NCBI GenBank assembly: GCA_029573235.1
Contig: JAKQGX010000026.1
Coordinates: 104,982-168,981, forward strand
Reading direction: 5' to 3'
DNA: 64,000 nt
Source: Bacteroidota bacterium
Lineage (GTDB): Bacteria; Bacteroidota; Bacteroidia; Chitinophagales; Chitinophagaceae
Under the pieces are notes generated by a model. It worked only from the letters and a program-made list of their open reading frames with translations. It did not search any database and was not told where the DNA came from. Below are positions 26,794 to 36,597 of this stretch, in pieces. How positions within the stretch are numbered: the first letter of the stretch is position 1; every line of letters begins with the position of its first letter. Both the position numbers and the translations under genes were made by a program.

Positions 26794-26833
26794 TAAAAGG
26801 CAAGTTAGTAGTTTCACTGGCTTGTCTTTTTTT
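26794..26833 (+). terminator. Terminator of tRNA-Pro
   Basis: AAAAGGCAAGT (from 26794) pairs, with G-T pairs, with GGCTTGTCTTTT (to 26830) over a loop of about 13 bases; the T run continues to 26833. Confidence 0.7.
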
Positions 26834-27204
26834 ATTCCATTTATTGGTTAAGCAGAAGCAATATTGTTATACCCTTCCCTACTCCTATTCGAATAGGATA
26901 TTACCAAAAGCCACAAAGAAGAAAGGGCTGGTTACAAATATTCTAAATTGATTCCCTAAAACTTGTTGCTTTATCTAAAAGCAATGGGGTAAATAAAGAT
27001 AAGCACAGAAGAATTATTCATAGAAAGTAGTAGATTTACTAGCTCTAAAATTGATAATTGACAAAGGCAGGTAGCGCACTATGGTGGAAGTTTATTCTAT
27101 TAATGAATGCTTTTTTTGGTGCATAAAAATATAAGGAATAATAGTTGCTGGCGATAGAATAACAAACAATCACCGGTTACAATTTTGATAGCAAAACAAA
27201 ACAC
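26834..27204. other. Non-coding stretch before the S8 protease gene
   Basis: About 370 AT-rich bases. I find no convincing ORF, RNA gene, repeat or perfect TAnnTTTG box. It should hold the promoter of the protease gene. Confidence 0.5.
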
Positions 27205-29469
27205 ATGAAAAAGCTATTTACACTACTGTTATTGGGTCTGTCCGGCATACCGGCTATTGCCCAACCACAAGCCCAGCCACAACTTTCGGCTCATACCAAA
27301 GCCTTCTTGTATAAAATGGAAGCACAGGGGAATGCTAACCAACCCATAGAAGGATTTGCTTACCGAACATTAGCCGATGGCAAGCGCTACACCAGTGCCC
27401 TCATCAAGGTAGGAAATGCCGCACTTGCTGATAGAAACTTACAGCTTATAGGAGCCAAAATAGGCACAAAGGCCGGGGATGTATGGACGGTGCAAGTGCC
27501 CGTGGACAAGGTACAACAGTTTGTAACCATAGAGGGTATTGCAGCGATAGAAGTGGACCAACCCGTATTTCCGGAGTTGGATATAGCCCGTGCAAAAACC
27601 AATGTCGATTCTGCCCATGCTGGCATTTCTTTGCCCATACCCTTCTCTGGCAAGGGCGTTGTGAGTGGTATCATTGACTTTGGCTTTGATTATTTACATC
27701 CGGCTTTTTTCGACACGCTCGGCACTACATATCGTATTCGCAAAGTATGGGAATTGGCGGCTGTAGGCACACCACCTGCAGGGTATAGTTATGGTCATGA
27801 GATTACGGATTCTACATTACTAAAACTACGAGGAACCGATAACATGGTGCAAAATCATGGTACTTCGGTAGCCGCTTTGGTAGCAGGTTCCGGTGTTGGT
27901 GGTGATACTACCGGCAGAAAGTACAGAGGCGTAGCTTATGAAAGTGAATTGGTTTTTGTGGGTGTTCGTAGAGATACCTTGGGCAATCAATGGATGCACG
28001 GCACTTTTACAGATTTTATAGATGGTATCAACTATATCTTTACACATGCAGCCAGCGTAGGCAAGCCCGCAGTGGTGAACATTAGCTGGGGGTCAGAGTC
28101 AGGAGCACACGACGGAACGTCTCTTTTCAATCAAGCTTGTAATAACCTGAGTGGTCCGGGTAAGATAATTGTGATGAGTGCCGGCAATGAAGGGGGTGAT
28201 AAGATTCATCTCAACAAAACGTTTACGGCTACCGATACCACTATTTCGTCTTTCGTAACCTTCAGTGATACTTCATATATGCGCACTTGGATTGATGCAT
28301 GGGGTGAACCCGGGAAAACCTTTTGTGCCGCAGTAAGTTTGTACCAAGGAGGCGTGGTTGCCAATACGACCGGTTTTATTTGCATTGATGACAATCCCCA
28401 TAGTTATTACCTGATTAGTCGCAATGGATTGGATACTTGTTATATTGACATGACCACATCCAGCGCTGAAATCAATAATGGTAAACCACATATTTTTTTA
28501 AATGTTTTCAATAAGTCGTCTGATAGTTTGGTTATCCGATTTAAAGCCAACAGCGGTACAATACATGCCTGGAATGAATCCTATTTTTATGGTTATGTAA
28601 AACGTTACTCGAGCGAATTTGAAAGCCTGAATGTACCGGGCATGACCAATGGCAACAGCAATAGTACCGTGAGTGAAATGGGTGCTGCGGACTCGGTATT
28701 GTTGGTGGGTGCTTATATCTCAAACAACACATGGACCAACATTAATGGTGCTTCCTATTCGGTGGGAGGTTTTAAAGATAAAATCGCCGGCTTCTCCAGT
28801 AAAGGGCCCTATATGGATGGACGCATAAAGCCCGATATTACAGCCCCCGGTTTAGTAGTGGCTACGGCATCATCTTCTTTTGATACTGCCTATTTCCCAA
28901 CGGGCTCTAGCGGCGCCTATGTAATGAAGGAATATACACACCCTGTTTCCGGCAGAAAATTCTATTACTCTCAATTCTCAGGTACTTCCTGCTCGGCGCC
29001 TATTACATCCGGTATTATTGCGTTATTACTGCAAGCGGCTCCTACCAGTAGTGTCGCCGCTATAAAAGATGCTGTTTACTCAACAGCAATCGTTGACAAT
29101 CATACCGGCACCATTCCCGCTGCGGGAACTAACATTTGGGGGCATGGCAAGATAAATGCCTATCAAGCATTACGCCGCATCATTAAACAAACCGGCATTT
29201 ACGAAACCACTGGCGAAAAGTTGGATGTAGTGCTTTATCCCAACCCGAATACCGGCAGTTTTTCCCTTGATTATTGGGCGCAAAAAGAAGCCACGTTACA
29301 AGTACAGATATTGGATATTACCGGACGAGTATTATTTCACACTAACTGGAAAACGCAGCCCGGACAAAACCTTCACACTTGGCATGCCGATGGATTATTG
29401 CCCGGCAACTATATCGTAAAACTTATTTCAACAAACGGCAGCGCAACTACTAAAATGACAGTATATTAA
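27205..29469 (+). CDS. Secreted S8 (subtilisin-like) serine protease with T9SS domain
   Basis: 754 aa. Signal peptide 1-19 (ending AIAQ). A propeptide-like region to ~130 is followed by the subtilase catalytic triad: Asp in SGIIDFGFDYLHP (~158), His in NHGTSVAALVAGSG (~217), and Ser in SGTSCSAPITSG (~595). The ~200-residue spacer between His and Ser carries an inserted beta-rich region. The last ~80 residues (VVLYPNPNTGSFSL, ILDITGRVL, LPGNYIVKL) are a type-A T9SS sorting domain. It is therefore an extracellular or surface protease exported by T9SS. Specificity is unknown. Confidence 0.93.
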   Translation: MKKLFTLLLLGLSGIPAIAQPQAQPQLSAHTKAFLYKMEAQGNANQPIEGFAYRTLADGKRYTSALIKVGNAALADRNLQLIGAKIGTKAGDVWTVQVPVDKVQQFVTIEGIAAIEVDQPVFPELDIARAKTNVDSAHAGISLPIPFSGKGVVSGIIDFGFDYLHPAFFDTLGTTYRIRKVWELAAVGTPPAGYSYGHEITDSTLLKLRGTDNMVQNHGTSVAALVAGSGVGGDTTGRKYRGVAYESELVFVGVRRDTLGNQWMHGTFTDFIDGINYIFTHAASVGKPAVVNISWGSESGAHDGTSLFNQACNNLSGPGKIIVMSAGNEGGDKIHLNKTFTATDTTISSFVTFSDTSYMRTWIDAWGEPGKTFCAAVSLYQGGVVANTTGFICIDDNPHSYYLISRNGLDTCYIDMTTSSAEINNGKPHIFLNVFNKSSDSLVIRFKANSGTIHAWNESYFYGYVKRYSSEFESLNVPGMTNGNSNSTVSEMGAADSVLLVGAYISNNTWTNINGASYSVGGFKDKIAGFSSKGPYMDGRIKPDITAPGLVVATASSSFDTAYFPTGSSGAYVMKEYTHPVSGRKFYYSQFSGTSCSAPITSGIIALLLQAAPTSSVAAIKDAVYSTAIVDNHTGTIPAAGTNIWGHGKINAYQALRRIIKQTGIYETTGEKLDVVLYPNPNTGSFSLDYWAQKEATLQVQILDITGRVLFHTNWKTQPGQNLHTWHADGLLPGNYIVKLISTNGSATTKMTVY

Positions 29470-29589
29470 TAATAGCAAGAACGAAAGCAGTGATGAATGG
29501 AAACTGGTAAAGTGCTGCAAAAGCAATACGGATAGCCGATTTCATAAAATACGATTTCGTAAAAAAATAATTGAATTAGTTAAAAAACA

Positions 29590-29620
29590 TTTGGAAAACA
29601 TCCTTGCTTCGCTAATTTTG
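29590..29620 (+). promoter_or_regulatory. Promoter of the PUR/DUF3276 gene
   Basis: TTTG (29590-29593), 19 bases, then TAATTTTG (29613-29620), a perfect Bacteroidota TTTG-N19-TAnnTTTG promoter, 34 bases before the start codon. Confidence 0.72.
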
Positions 29621-29653
29621 CTCGCAGTTTACTCACTACAAAATATTTGAATT

Positions 29654-30040
29654 GTGTCGTACGAAAACAACAAAAACTACAGTAACGAAAATCGCAACAG
29701 CGAAAGCCTTTACAGCAAACGTATCAAGGCTGGTAAAAGAAGAACGTACTTCTTTGATGTAAGAGCCACTCGTGGTAATGATTATTTTATCACTATCACC
29801 GAAAGCAAAAAACGCTTTGATGATAATGGCTATGACAGGCATAAGATGTTTCTTTACAAAGAAGACTTCAACAAGTTTGTAAACGCCCTTTCGGATACAG
29901 TAAACTATGTAAAAACAGACCTAATGCCCGATTTCGATTTTGATGCATACAACCATGATCAAGATGCAGAAGAAGGAATGGGTACCAACTCTATCAGTGA
30001 GATTTCTGAAGAAGGCAGTGTAGATAGCTGGAAAATGTAA
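29654..30040 (+). CDS. PUR-alpha-like nucleic-acid-binding protein (DUF3276)
   Basis: 128 aa from a GTG start. The core, YSKRIKAGKRRTYFFDVRAT and DYFITITESKKRF ... KMFLYKEDFNKFVNAL, is the DUF3276/PUR domain. This is a bacterial relative of the eukaryotic Pur-alpha single-stranded DNA/RNA-binding fold that is strongly conserved in Bacteroidota. The tail is acidic. Exact role unknown; nucleic-acid binding is expected from the family. Start choice: no ATG precedes the conserved region, and the GTG sits 34 bases behind a strong promoter. Confidence 0.9.
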   Translation: MSYENNKNYSNENRNSESLYSKRIKAGKRRTYFFDVRATRGNDYFITITESKKRFDDNGYDRHKMFLYKEDFNKFVNALSDTVNYVKTDLMPDFDFDAYNHDQDAEEGMGTNSISEISEEGSVDSWKM

Positions 30041-30062
30041 TACGGATACAGTGTATATAACT

Positions 30063-30092
30063 AAGGTTGCCTCATCATCGGGCAACCTTTTT
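30063..30092 (+). terminator. Terminator of the PUR-protein gene
   Basis: AAGGTTGCC (30063-30071) pairs perfectly with GGCAACCTT (30081-30089); the T run extends to 30092. Confidence 0.88.
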
Positions 30093-30133
30093 CGTTTTGG
30101 AATGTTGAAGACTAGATGATGTCTTGTTAATAT

Positions 30134-31159
30134 TTATTTCCCCAAACGCTTCAAACCTTCTTTTGCTTCTGTGTAATCTTTATTGATGTTTAATGCGGAA
30201 GTATAATCGGCAATTGCTTCGACATTGTTATTCATTAGTTCTTTGCACAAGCCTCTATTGTAATATGCTTTGGCATTATCAGGTGCTATCTTGATGACGT
30301 TGCCAAACTGCAAAACGGCTTTGCTGAACGAGTCTTGCTGCAACAACAAATACCCCCAATTAAAGTAGGCATCGGTAAAATTGGGCTGGTGTACTATACA
30401 TTGCTGATATACTTGCTTAGCCTCTTCCACGCGGTTTCTGGTTTGATAATACATCCCCTTTGCATAAAGGGGAGAAACATCAGTGGTGTCGGCATTAAAA
30501 GCATTTTGATAATATAGTAATGCCGCAGAATCGTTACGCTTATCGTAAATCATTCCAATTTGTAAGAGTGCATCATGATAGTCCGGCATTATCTGTACGG
30601 CTGTTAAGAAGCTGGAAAGGGCTTTGTTACTGCTGTCTGCAATGTTTTTATAAATCATTCCTTTTAAGAAATAGGCTTCCGGAGTCATGGCGTTTTCACG
30701 AAGCACCTTATTAATTTCCCGAAAGGCATTCGGATAGTCTTCCAGATAGACAAACATCTTGGCGATTTTCAGATGAGCTTTCATATCATCCGGGTTCAGT
30801 TCAATCGCCTTTTTAATCCATTTCAACGATCCGTCGAGGTCTTTATGTTCAAACAGCAAATCGCCCACAGCACTATAATATTCAGCTTTGGTAGAATCAT
30901 ATTTTACGGCATTTCCAAAGTCCATCAGCGCCAATGAGTCTTGCTTTAGTTGTTGTAGCAGTACTCCTCTTTCGTAGTACAATCGGGCATTTTCAGGACT
31001 CTTTGCCAGTTTTTCTGTAATTGCTTTTAATGCCGGTGTTTGGGTCAATGCCGGATGACTTTCGGCGGTTTGTTGTGAGGGGGATGGCGATGAACATGCA
31101 TGCAGAAGGCAAATCATTACGCTCAAAAGCAACAGCGTGTACAGTTTAGTTTTTATCAT
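30134..31159 (-). CDS. TPR-repeat lipoprotein
   Basis: 341 aa. Signal peptide with lipobox LLHAC (Cys ~22), then about eight tetratricopeptide repeats covering residues ~50-335, each with the A/G-Y/F-x-x-A pattern (e.g. ENARLYYERGVLLQQLKQDS, AKAYYNRGLCKELMNNNVEA). TPR lipoproteins act as scaffolds at the periplasmic face of a membrane. The partner is unknown. folE lies 34 bases upstream on the same strand and may share its transcript. Confidence 0.87.
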   Translation of the reverse strand: MIKTKLYTLLLLSVMICLLHACSSPSPSQQTAESHPALTQTPALKAITEKLAKSPENARLYYERGVLLQQLKQDSLALMDFGNAVKYDSTKAEYYSAVGDLLFEHKDLDGSLKWIKKAIELNPDDMKAHLKIAKMFVYLEDYPNAFREINKVLRENAMTPEAYFLKGMIYKNIADSSNKALSSFLTAVQIMPDYHDALLQIGMIYDKRNDSAALLYYQNAFNADTTDVSPLYAKGMYYQTRNRVEEAKQVYQQCIVHQPNFTDAYFNWGYLLLQQDSFSKAVLQFGNVIKIAPDNAKAYYNRGLCKELMNNNVEAIADYTSALNINKDYTEAKEGLKRLGK

Positions 31160-31193
31160 TCAATGCTTTGTTATCAACAATAAGTAATGAGGG

Positions 31194-31790
31194 TTAATAC
31201 AGGTCGGCAGAAATGAGGCGCAGAAACTCAGAGCGTGTTTCGTTGGCTTCAAACTGACCGCTAAAAGCAGAAGTGGTAGTAATGCTGTTTTGTTTGGAAA
31301 CACCCCGCATCATCATGCACAAATGTTTGGCTTCTATGACCACCGCCACACCTAATGGATTCAGTGTTTCTTGTACGGCATCTAGTATTTGTCGGGTCAG
31401 TCGCTCTTGCACTTGCAACCTACGGGAATAACAATCCACCACGCGAGCTATCTTGCTCAACCCTGTGATCCATCCATTGGGGATGTAGGCTACATGCGCT
31501 TTTCCAAAGAATGGCAACATATGATGTTCGCACATAGAATACAGCTCAATATCTTTTACAATGACCATTTCATTGTAGGATTCATGAAATTTTGCTGAGT
31601 TTAATATTTGATGTGCATCCATGTGGTATCCACCGGTGATATACTGCATGGCTTTCGCAATGCGCTCCGGTGTTTTCAGCAAGCCTTCGCGGTTTACATC
31701 TTCCCCTAATAGTTGAATCGCTGAACGGTAATGTTCGGATAGTGGTCCGGTGACATGTTCGTCGTATTCTTCAATTTTTTTATAGCTCAT
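31194..31790 (-). CDS. folE: GTP cyclohydrolase I
   Basis: Start set at the ATG at 31790 ([12 protein letters not shown]); the frame extends 7 codons further to a TTG. 198 aa, against 222 in E. coli. It converts GTP to dihydroneopterin triphosphate for folate and related pterins. Zinc and active-site motifs: [39 protein letters not shown] and [10 protein letters not shown] with the second Cys ligand. A perfect -7 box lies 18 bases upstream of the ATG. Confidence 0.96.
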   Translation of the reverse strand: MSYKKIEEYDEHVTGPLSEHYRSAIQLLGEDVNREGLLKTPERIAKAMQYITGGYHMDAHQILNSAKFHESYNEMVIVKDIELYSMCEHHMLPFFGKAHVAYIPNGWITGLSKIARVVDCYSRRLQVQERLTRQILDAVQETLNPLGVAVVIEAKHLCMMMRGVSKQNSITTTSAFSGQFEANETRSEFLRLISADLY

Positions 31791-31808
31791 CGTAATATTG
31801 GAAAGTGC

Positions 31809-31816
31809 CAAAAATA
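31809..31816 (-). promoter_or_regulatory. -7 box of folE
   Basis: Minus-strand TATTTTTG, 18 bases before the ATG at 31790. It overlaps the upstream TTG codon region, which supports the ATG as the start. Confidence 0.55.
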
Positions 31817-31951
31817 AATAATAGTTTTCATCTCGTTTGTGTGCCTCTTAAGATTGCCTCCTTCCGTTAGTGTGCAAATAGTTTTTCCCTAACGCTGAAT
31901 AGCAGTGACGTACTATTTTTTTATTTCTGAAAAGACAATTGGGATATTTGT

Positions 31952-32848
31952 ATGGTGGATAGAAAAAGCTTTTTAACGATGATGGCAACCCTTCCTTTTG
32001 GCGCTGCTGCGGCTCAGCTAAAAGCCTTGCAAACCATGACGGACAGCCTTTCGCCTTCCGAGCGAATGCCGGTACTGTTTTTAGGTCATGGCAGCCCTAT
32101 GAATGCGATTGAAGATAATGTTTTCACCAAAGGGTTTCGGGAAATTGCAAAGACGCTTCCGATGCCACAAGCGATACTTTGCATCTCGGCACATTGGGAA
32201 ACCAAAGGCACTTGGGTGACTGCCATGAATCAACCCCGTACTATTCATGATTTTGGAGGCTTCCCCAAAGAGTTATTTGAAGTGCAATACCCGGCTCCGG
32301 GCAGTCCGTTATTAGCCAACGAAACCAAAGCCATCATCCAATCGACCACAGTAGGCTTAGATGCACAATGGGGTTTAGATCATGGAAGCTGGTCGGTCAT
32401 CAAGCATTTATATCCTAAGGCAGATGTACCGATTGTACAAATGAGTATCGACTATACGCAGCCGACATCCTACCACTACGCTTTAGCCAAAGAGTTGTTG
32501 CCACTAAGGAGAAAAGGAGTGTTGATAATAGGTAGTGGCAATAGTGTACACAACCTGCGCATGGTAGCGTGGGATCAACTCCAAAGTATCGGTTATGGCT
32601 ATGATTGGGCAAAGACGGCCAACGACAAAATAAAGCAATGGATTGCGGATAGAAATCACAAGGCGTTGACACAATTCGAAAAGCAAGGACAAGAAATGAA
32701 ACTGGCTATACCCACACCGGAGCATTACTTACCCATGTTATATGCCTTAGCCCTGCAAGAAAAAGATGAACAGACTACCCTGTATAACGATATACTATTG
32801 GCTGGTTCCCTCAATATGCTTTCTATAAAGATTGATAAGGCATCTTAG
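31952..32848 (+). CDS. ygiD: 4,5-DOPA-extradiol-dioxygenase-like protein (YgiD family)
   Basis: 298 aa. The class III extradiol dioxygenase fold is visible: MPVLFLGHGSPMNAI with the first metal His near residue 48, ISAHWETKGTWVT with the second, and GSGNSVHNLRMV with a third conserved His. E. coli YgiD cleaves L-DOPA in vitro. The N-terminal ~25 residues (RKSFLTMMATLPFGAAAAQL) look like a signal or Tat-like leader without the full twin-Arg motif, which E. coli YgiD lacks, so export is possible. Real substrate unknown. Confidence 0.88.
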   Translation: MVDRKSFLTMMATLPFGAAAAQLKALQTMTDSLSPSERMPVLFLGHGSPMNAIEDNVFTKGFREIAKTLPMPQAILCISAHWETKGTWVTAMNQPRTIHDFGGFPKELFEVQYPAPGSPLLANETKAIIQSTTVGLDAQWGLDHGSWSVIKHLYPKADVPIVQMSIDYTQPTSYHYALAKELLPLRRKGVLIIGSGNSVHNLRMVAWDQLQSIGYGYDWAKTANDKIKQWIADRNHKALTQFEKQGQEMKLAIPTPEHYLPMLYALALQEKDEQTTLYNDILLAGSLNMLSIKIDKAS

Positions 32849-32969
32849 CCTCACGACGTTTTTCCTTAATAAGCACCTATTTAGAAACATCGAAAATGCT
32901 TTAATAGTACTGTAAAATGCACTATTTTAGCGGCCTGTAGGATATTTTTATAGACAAAAAATTTGTTTT

Positions 32970-35900
32970 ATGTCAATCTCGCTTCACAATAAAATTCGCA
33001 TTGTAACGGCTGCTTCACTCTTTGATGGTCACGATGCGGCTATCAACATCATGCGCCGTATTATTCAAGCAAATGGTGCCGAAGTTATTCACTTGGGGCA
33101 TGATCGCAGTGTACTTGATGTGGTGGATTGCGCCATCCAAGAAGATGCCAACGCCATTGCAATGACCTCCTATCAAGGAGGCCATGTGGAGTACTTGAAG
33201 TATATGTACGACCTTTTGAACGAAAGAGGTTGTGGACATATCAAGATATTTGCCGGTGGTGGCGGGGTTATCTTACCCACCGAAATTGCAGAGTTGGAAG
33301 CTTACGGCATTACTAAAATATATTCTCCCGATGATGGCCGTGCGATGGGTTTGGAAGGGATGATTTATGACTTACTACAAAAAAGTGATTACTCAATTGG
33401 CAACCATCTCAATGGTGAGGTAGGGCATATTCATACCCGCGAAGCCAAGTCTGTAGCTCGCCTTATATCGGCTGCTGAAAACTTTCCTGACTTGCCGGAG
33501 ACAAAGGCTATGTTGAAAAATATTGAAGCTGCCGCACAAAAAAGCAAATCGCCGGTATTAGGAATCACCGGTACCGGTGGTGCAGGTAAAAGCTCGTTGG
33601 TAGATGAAATAGTGCGTCGATTCTTGTTGGATTTTAAAGATAAAACCATTGGTATTATCTCTGTTGATCCCTCCAAACGAAAGACCGGTGGTGCTTTGCT
33701 AGGCGACCGTATCCGTATGAATGCCATCCGTAACAATCGGGTGTACATGCGATCTATGGCAACACGCCAAAGTAACCTAGCCGTATCCAAACATATTAAC
33801 GATGCGGTGAACATACTCAAAGCCGCTGCTTTTGATCTTATCATTTTAGAGACCTCCGGTATTGGACAAAGCGATACACAGATAACCGACTACTGCGATA
33901 TGAGCATGTATGTGATGACGCCTGAATATGGTGCTGCCACTCAGTTGGAGAAGATTGACATGCTCGACTTTGCCGATATTGTAGCCATCAACAAATTTGA
34001 CAAACGTGGCGCGATGGATGCCCTGCGTGATGTGAAAAAACAATACCAACGCAACCATAAATTATTTGACCGTTCGCCCGATAGCATGCCCGTATTCGGT
34101 AGTATTGCGTCGCAATTCAACGACCCGGGCACCAACACCCTTTATCGTGCTTTGATGGACATCATCGTACAAAAAACCGGTGCTGATTTACAATCCAACT
34201 TTATGGCTAGTGAAGAGATGAGTGAAAAAATATTTATCATTCCTCCGGCTAGAATCCGTTACCTGAGCGAGATTGCAGAGAATAATCGTGGGTACGACAA
34301 ACGCTCCAAAGAACAAGCAGCCATTGCTCAAAAACTCTTTGGTATTCATAAAACCATGGAAACACTCGAGTCCATGGAGCTAGAAGATAAAGACAGAATA
34401 TTAAAAGAACTACAACATGCCTATCATAAACTATCCTTGGAAATAGATCCCAAAAATCTTGAACTACTCAAGAATTGGGAAGCAAAGAAAAAACACTACA
34501 ATGATGAGTACTATGTTTTCAAGGTAAGAGATAAGGAGTTGAAGATAAAAACACATAGTGAAAGCCTTTCCCATACACAAGTGCCAAAGGTTGCAGTACC
34601 CCGATTTGAAGCTTGGGGTGAGATATTGAAGTGGGTGCTCACGGAAAATTTCCCCGGAGAGTTTCCGTATGCTGCGGGTATTTATCCCTTTAAAAGAGAA
34701 GGTGAAGACCCCACACGTATGTTTGCCGGTGAAGGCGGTCCGGAGCGTACCAACAAACGGTTTCACTATGTATCCAAAGGATTGCCGGCGGCACGGTTGA
34801 GTACCGCTTTTGATAGCGTAACCCTCTATGGACAAGACCCCGACCATCGTCCGGATATATATGGCAAGATTGGCAACTCCGGTGTGAGTGTGCCCACTTT
34901 GGACGATGCAAAAAAACTCTATAGCGGCTTCAACCTGGCAGACCCTAAAACATCGGTGAGTATGACCATCAATGGTCCGGCGCCTACTATCTGTGCCTTC
35001 TTTATGAATGCAGCCATCGACCAACAATGTGAGCTTTATATCCGACAAAATGGGTTGGTTGATGAGGTGAACAAAAAGATTGATGCCATTTATCAAGAGA
35101 AGGGAACCCCACGTCCATACTACTCATCCACGGTGGGTGTAGGCAAGGAGGCAGAAGGAAAACAAGGGGAGTTGCCCGAAGGGAACGATGGGCTGGGGCT
35201 GTTGTTGCTGGGTGTAACCGGCGATCAGGTATTGCCGGAAGCCATCTACAACGAGATAAAAACAAAAACCCTAAAAGCAGTAAGAGGCACTGTACAAGCA
35301 GATATCTTGAAAGAAGATCAAGCGCAAAACACGTGTATCTTCTCTACCGAATTTTCGTTGCGCGTGATGGGGGATGTGCAGCAATATTTTATAGATAAAG
35401 GCGTTCGAAATTTCTATTCGGTGTCTATTAGTGGTTACCATATTGCCGAAGCCGGTGCCAATCCTATTTCGCAGTTGGCTTTCACTATTTCCAATGGATT
35501 CACCTTTGTAGAGTATTATCTCAGCCGAGGCATGCATATAGATGATTTTGCTCCCAACTTATCGTTCTTCTTTAGCAATGGAGTTGATCCGGAGTATTCG
35601 GTTATTGGTCGTGTGGCACGCCGTATATGGGCTAAAGCTATGAAGTATAAATATGGGGGTAACGAGCGCAGCCAAATGTTGAAGTACCATATTCAAACCA
35701 GTGGTCGCTCATTGCACGCACAAGAAATAGACTTCAACGATATACGCACTACACTGCAAGCCTTGTATGCTATCTACGATAACTGCAACTCACTTCACAC
35801 CAATGCCTACGATGAAGCTATCACGACACCGACTGAAGAAAGCGTGCGAAGGGCGATGGCCATTCAGCTTATTATCAATAAAGAATTGGGGTTAGCTAAA

Positions 35901-36383
35901 AATGAAAATCCATTGCAAGGTTCGTTTATAATAGAAGAATTAACCGACTTGGTAGAAGAAGCTGTATTAGTAGAATTTGACAAGATAACAGAGCGAGGAG
36001 GCGTATTGGGTGCTATGGAAACCATGTACCAAAGAGGAAAGATACAGGAAGAAAGTCTCTACTACGAAACCCTGAAACATACCGGCGAATACCAGATTAT
36101 CGGTGTTAATACCTTCTTGAGTTCAACGGGATCTAAAACGATAATACCTGCCGAAGTCATACGTTCTACTACGGAAGAAAAAGAATTCCAGATACAGAAT
36201 GTGCATCAATTATGGAAGCGCAGTGGTGATAAAGGTGCAGAGATGCTGCATCGCTTGCAACAGAAAGCTATTCATAACGAGAATATTTTTGAAGAGTTAA
36301 TGGAAACCGTGAAGTATTGTTCGTTGGGACAAATCACCAAGGCATTGTTTGAAGTAGGTGGGCAATACCGTAGAAACATGTAG
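32970..36383 (+). CDS. icmF: Fused isobutyryl-CoA mutase-type B12 mutase (IcmF)
   Basis: 1137 aa. Three modules in one chain: a cobalamin-binding domain (1-~135, [15 protein letters not shown] carrying the axial His); a MeaB-type G-protein chaperone (~160-420, P-loop GTGGAGKSS near residue 200, NKFD GTPase motif); and the mutase TIM barrel (~560-1137). The substrate-site stretch [17 protein letters not shown] near residue 573 has Phe where methylmalonyl-CoA mutase has Tyr, which points to a CH3-acyl substrate (isobutyryl/n-butyryl or pivalyl type). Adenosylcobalamin could come from the PduO enzyme at 8843. Single-gene transcript ending at the hairpin at 36407. Confidence 0.93.
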   Translation: MSISLHNKIRIVTAASLFDGHDAAINIMRRIIQANGAEVIHLGHDRSVLDVVDCAIQEDANAIAMTSYQGGHVEYLKYMYDLLNERGCGHIKIFAGGGGVILPTEIAELEAYGITKIYSPDDGRAMGLEGMIYDLLQKSDYSIGNHLNGEVGHIHTREAKSVARLISAAENFPDLPETKAMLKNIEAAAQKSKSPVLGITGTGGAGKSSLVDEIVRRFLLDFKDKTIGIISVDPSKRKTGGALLGDRIRMNAIRNNRVYMRSMATRQSNLAVSKHINDAVNILKAAAFDLIILETSGIGQSDTQITDYCDMSMYVMTPEYGAATQLEKIDMLDFADIVAINKFDKRGAMDALRDVKKQYQRNHKLFDRSPDSMPVFGSIASQFNDPGTNTLYRALMDIIVQKTGADLQSNFMASEEMSEKIFIIPPARIRYLSEIAENNRGYDKRSKEQAAIAQKLFGIHKTMETLESMELEDKDRILKELQHAYHKLSLEIDPKNLELLKNWEAKKKHYNDEYYVFKVRDKELKIKTHSESLSHTQVPKVAVPRFEAWGEILKWVLTENFPGEFPYAAGIYPFKREGEDPTRMFAGEGGPERTNKRFHYVSKGLPAARLSTAFDSVTLYGQDPDHRPDIYGKIGNSGVSVPTLDDAKKLYSGFNLADPKTSVSMTINGPAPTICAFFMNAAIDQQCELYIRQNGLVDEVNKKIDAIYQEKGTPRPYYSSTVGVGKEAEGKQGELPEGNDGLGLLLLGVTGDQVLPEAIYNEIKTKTLKAVRGTVQADILKEDQAQNTCIFSTEFSLRVMGDVQQYFIDKGVRNFYSVSISGYHIAEAGANPISQLAFTISNGFTFVEYYLSRGMHIDDFAPNLSFFFSNGVDPEYSVIGRVARRIWAKAMKYKYGGNERSQMLKYHIQTSGRSLHAQEIDFNDIRTTLQALYAIYDNCNSLHTNAYDEAITTPTEESVRRAMAIQLIINKELGLAKNENPLQGSFIIEELTDLVEEAVLVEFDKITERGGVLGAMETMYQRGKIQEESLYYETLKHTGEYQIIGVNTFLSSTGSKTIIPAEVIRSTTEEKEFQIQNVHQLWKRSGDKGAEMLHRLQQKAIHNENIFEELMETVKYCSLGQITKALFEVGGQYRRNM

Positions 36384-36406
36384 TTGCTATTGTATAATGA
36401 TATATA

Positions 36407-36455
36407 ATACTGCCCTGCTCAGCACTCCTTCCATAGTTGCTGAGCAGGGCAGTAT
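36407..36455. terminator. 18-bp perfect hairpin after icmF
   Basis: ATACTGCCCTGCTCAGCA (36407-36424) is perfectly complementary to 36438-36455 over a 13-base loop. There is no T tract on either side, so it may be a structural 3' end or a Rho-linked terminator. Confidence 0.6.
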
Positions 36456-36481
36456 CGCAGTAGCTTCATAGTAGCAAATGC

Positions 36482-36531
36482 CATGAACGGTGCTATCGCC
36501 GTGGGTGCTACATCGGGTTGCAGTCGCTCGG
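36482..36531 (+). repeat. REP-like intergenic element, copy A
   Basis: CATGAACGGTGCTATCGCC, then CATCG and a GC-rich tail, in the same order as the copies at 55111 (+) and 9425 (-). The inverted-repeat ends are degraded here. It lies between the icmF hairpin and the radA start. Confidence 0.4.
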
Positions 36532-36597
36532 ACAACAAACATCTTACCGAAACAATATCGCTCTCCCCTGAATTATTTTTTCCATTACATTTATAGC

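Noticed and set aside
34464..35096. 210-codon open frame on the minus strand inside the mutase gene
   Set aside because: Lies entirely antisense to a strongly conserved coding region and has no recognisable domain or promoter; a shadow of the real frame.
36490..36597. 36-codon N-terminal extension of radA
   Set aside because: The conserved zinc finger begins at the ATG at 36598, and the upstream part overlaps a REP-like element.
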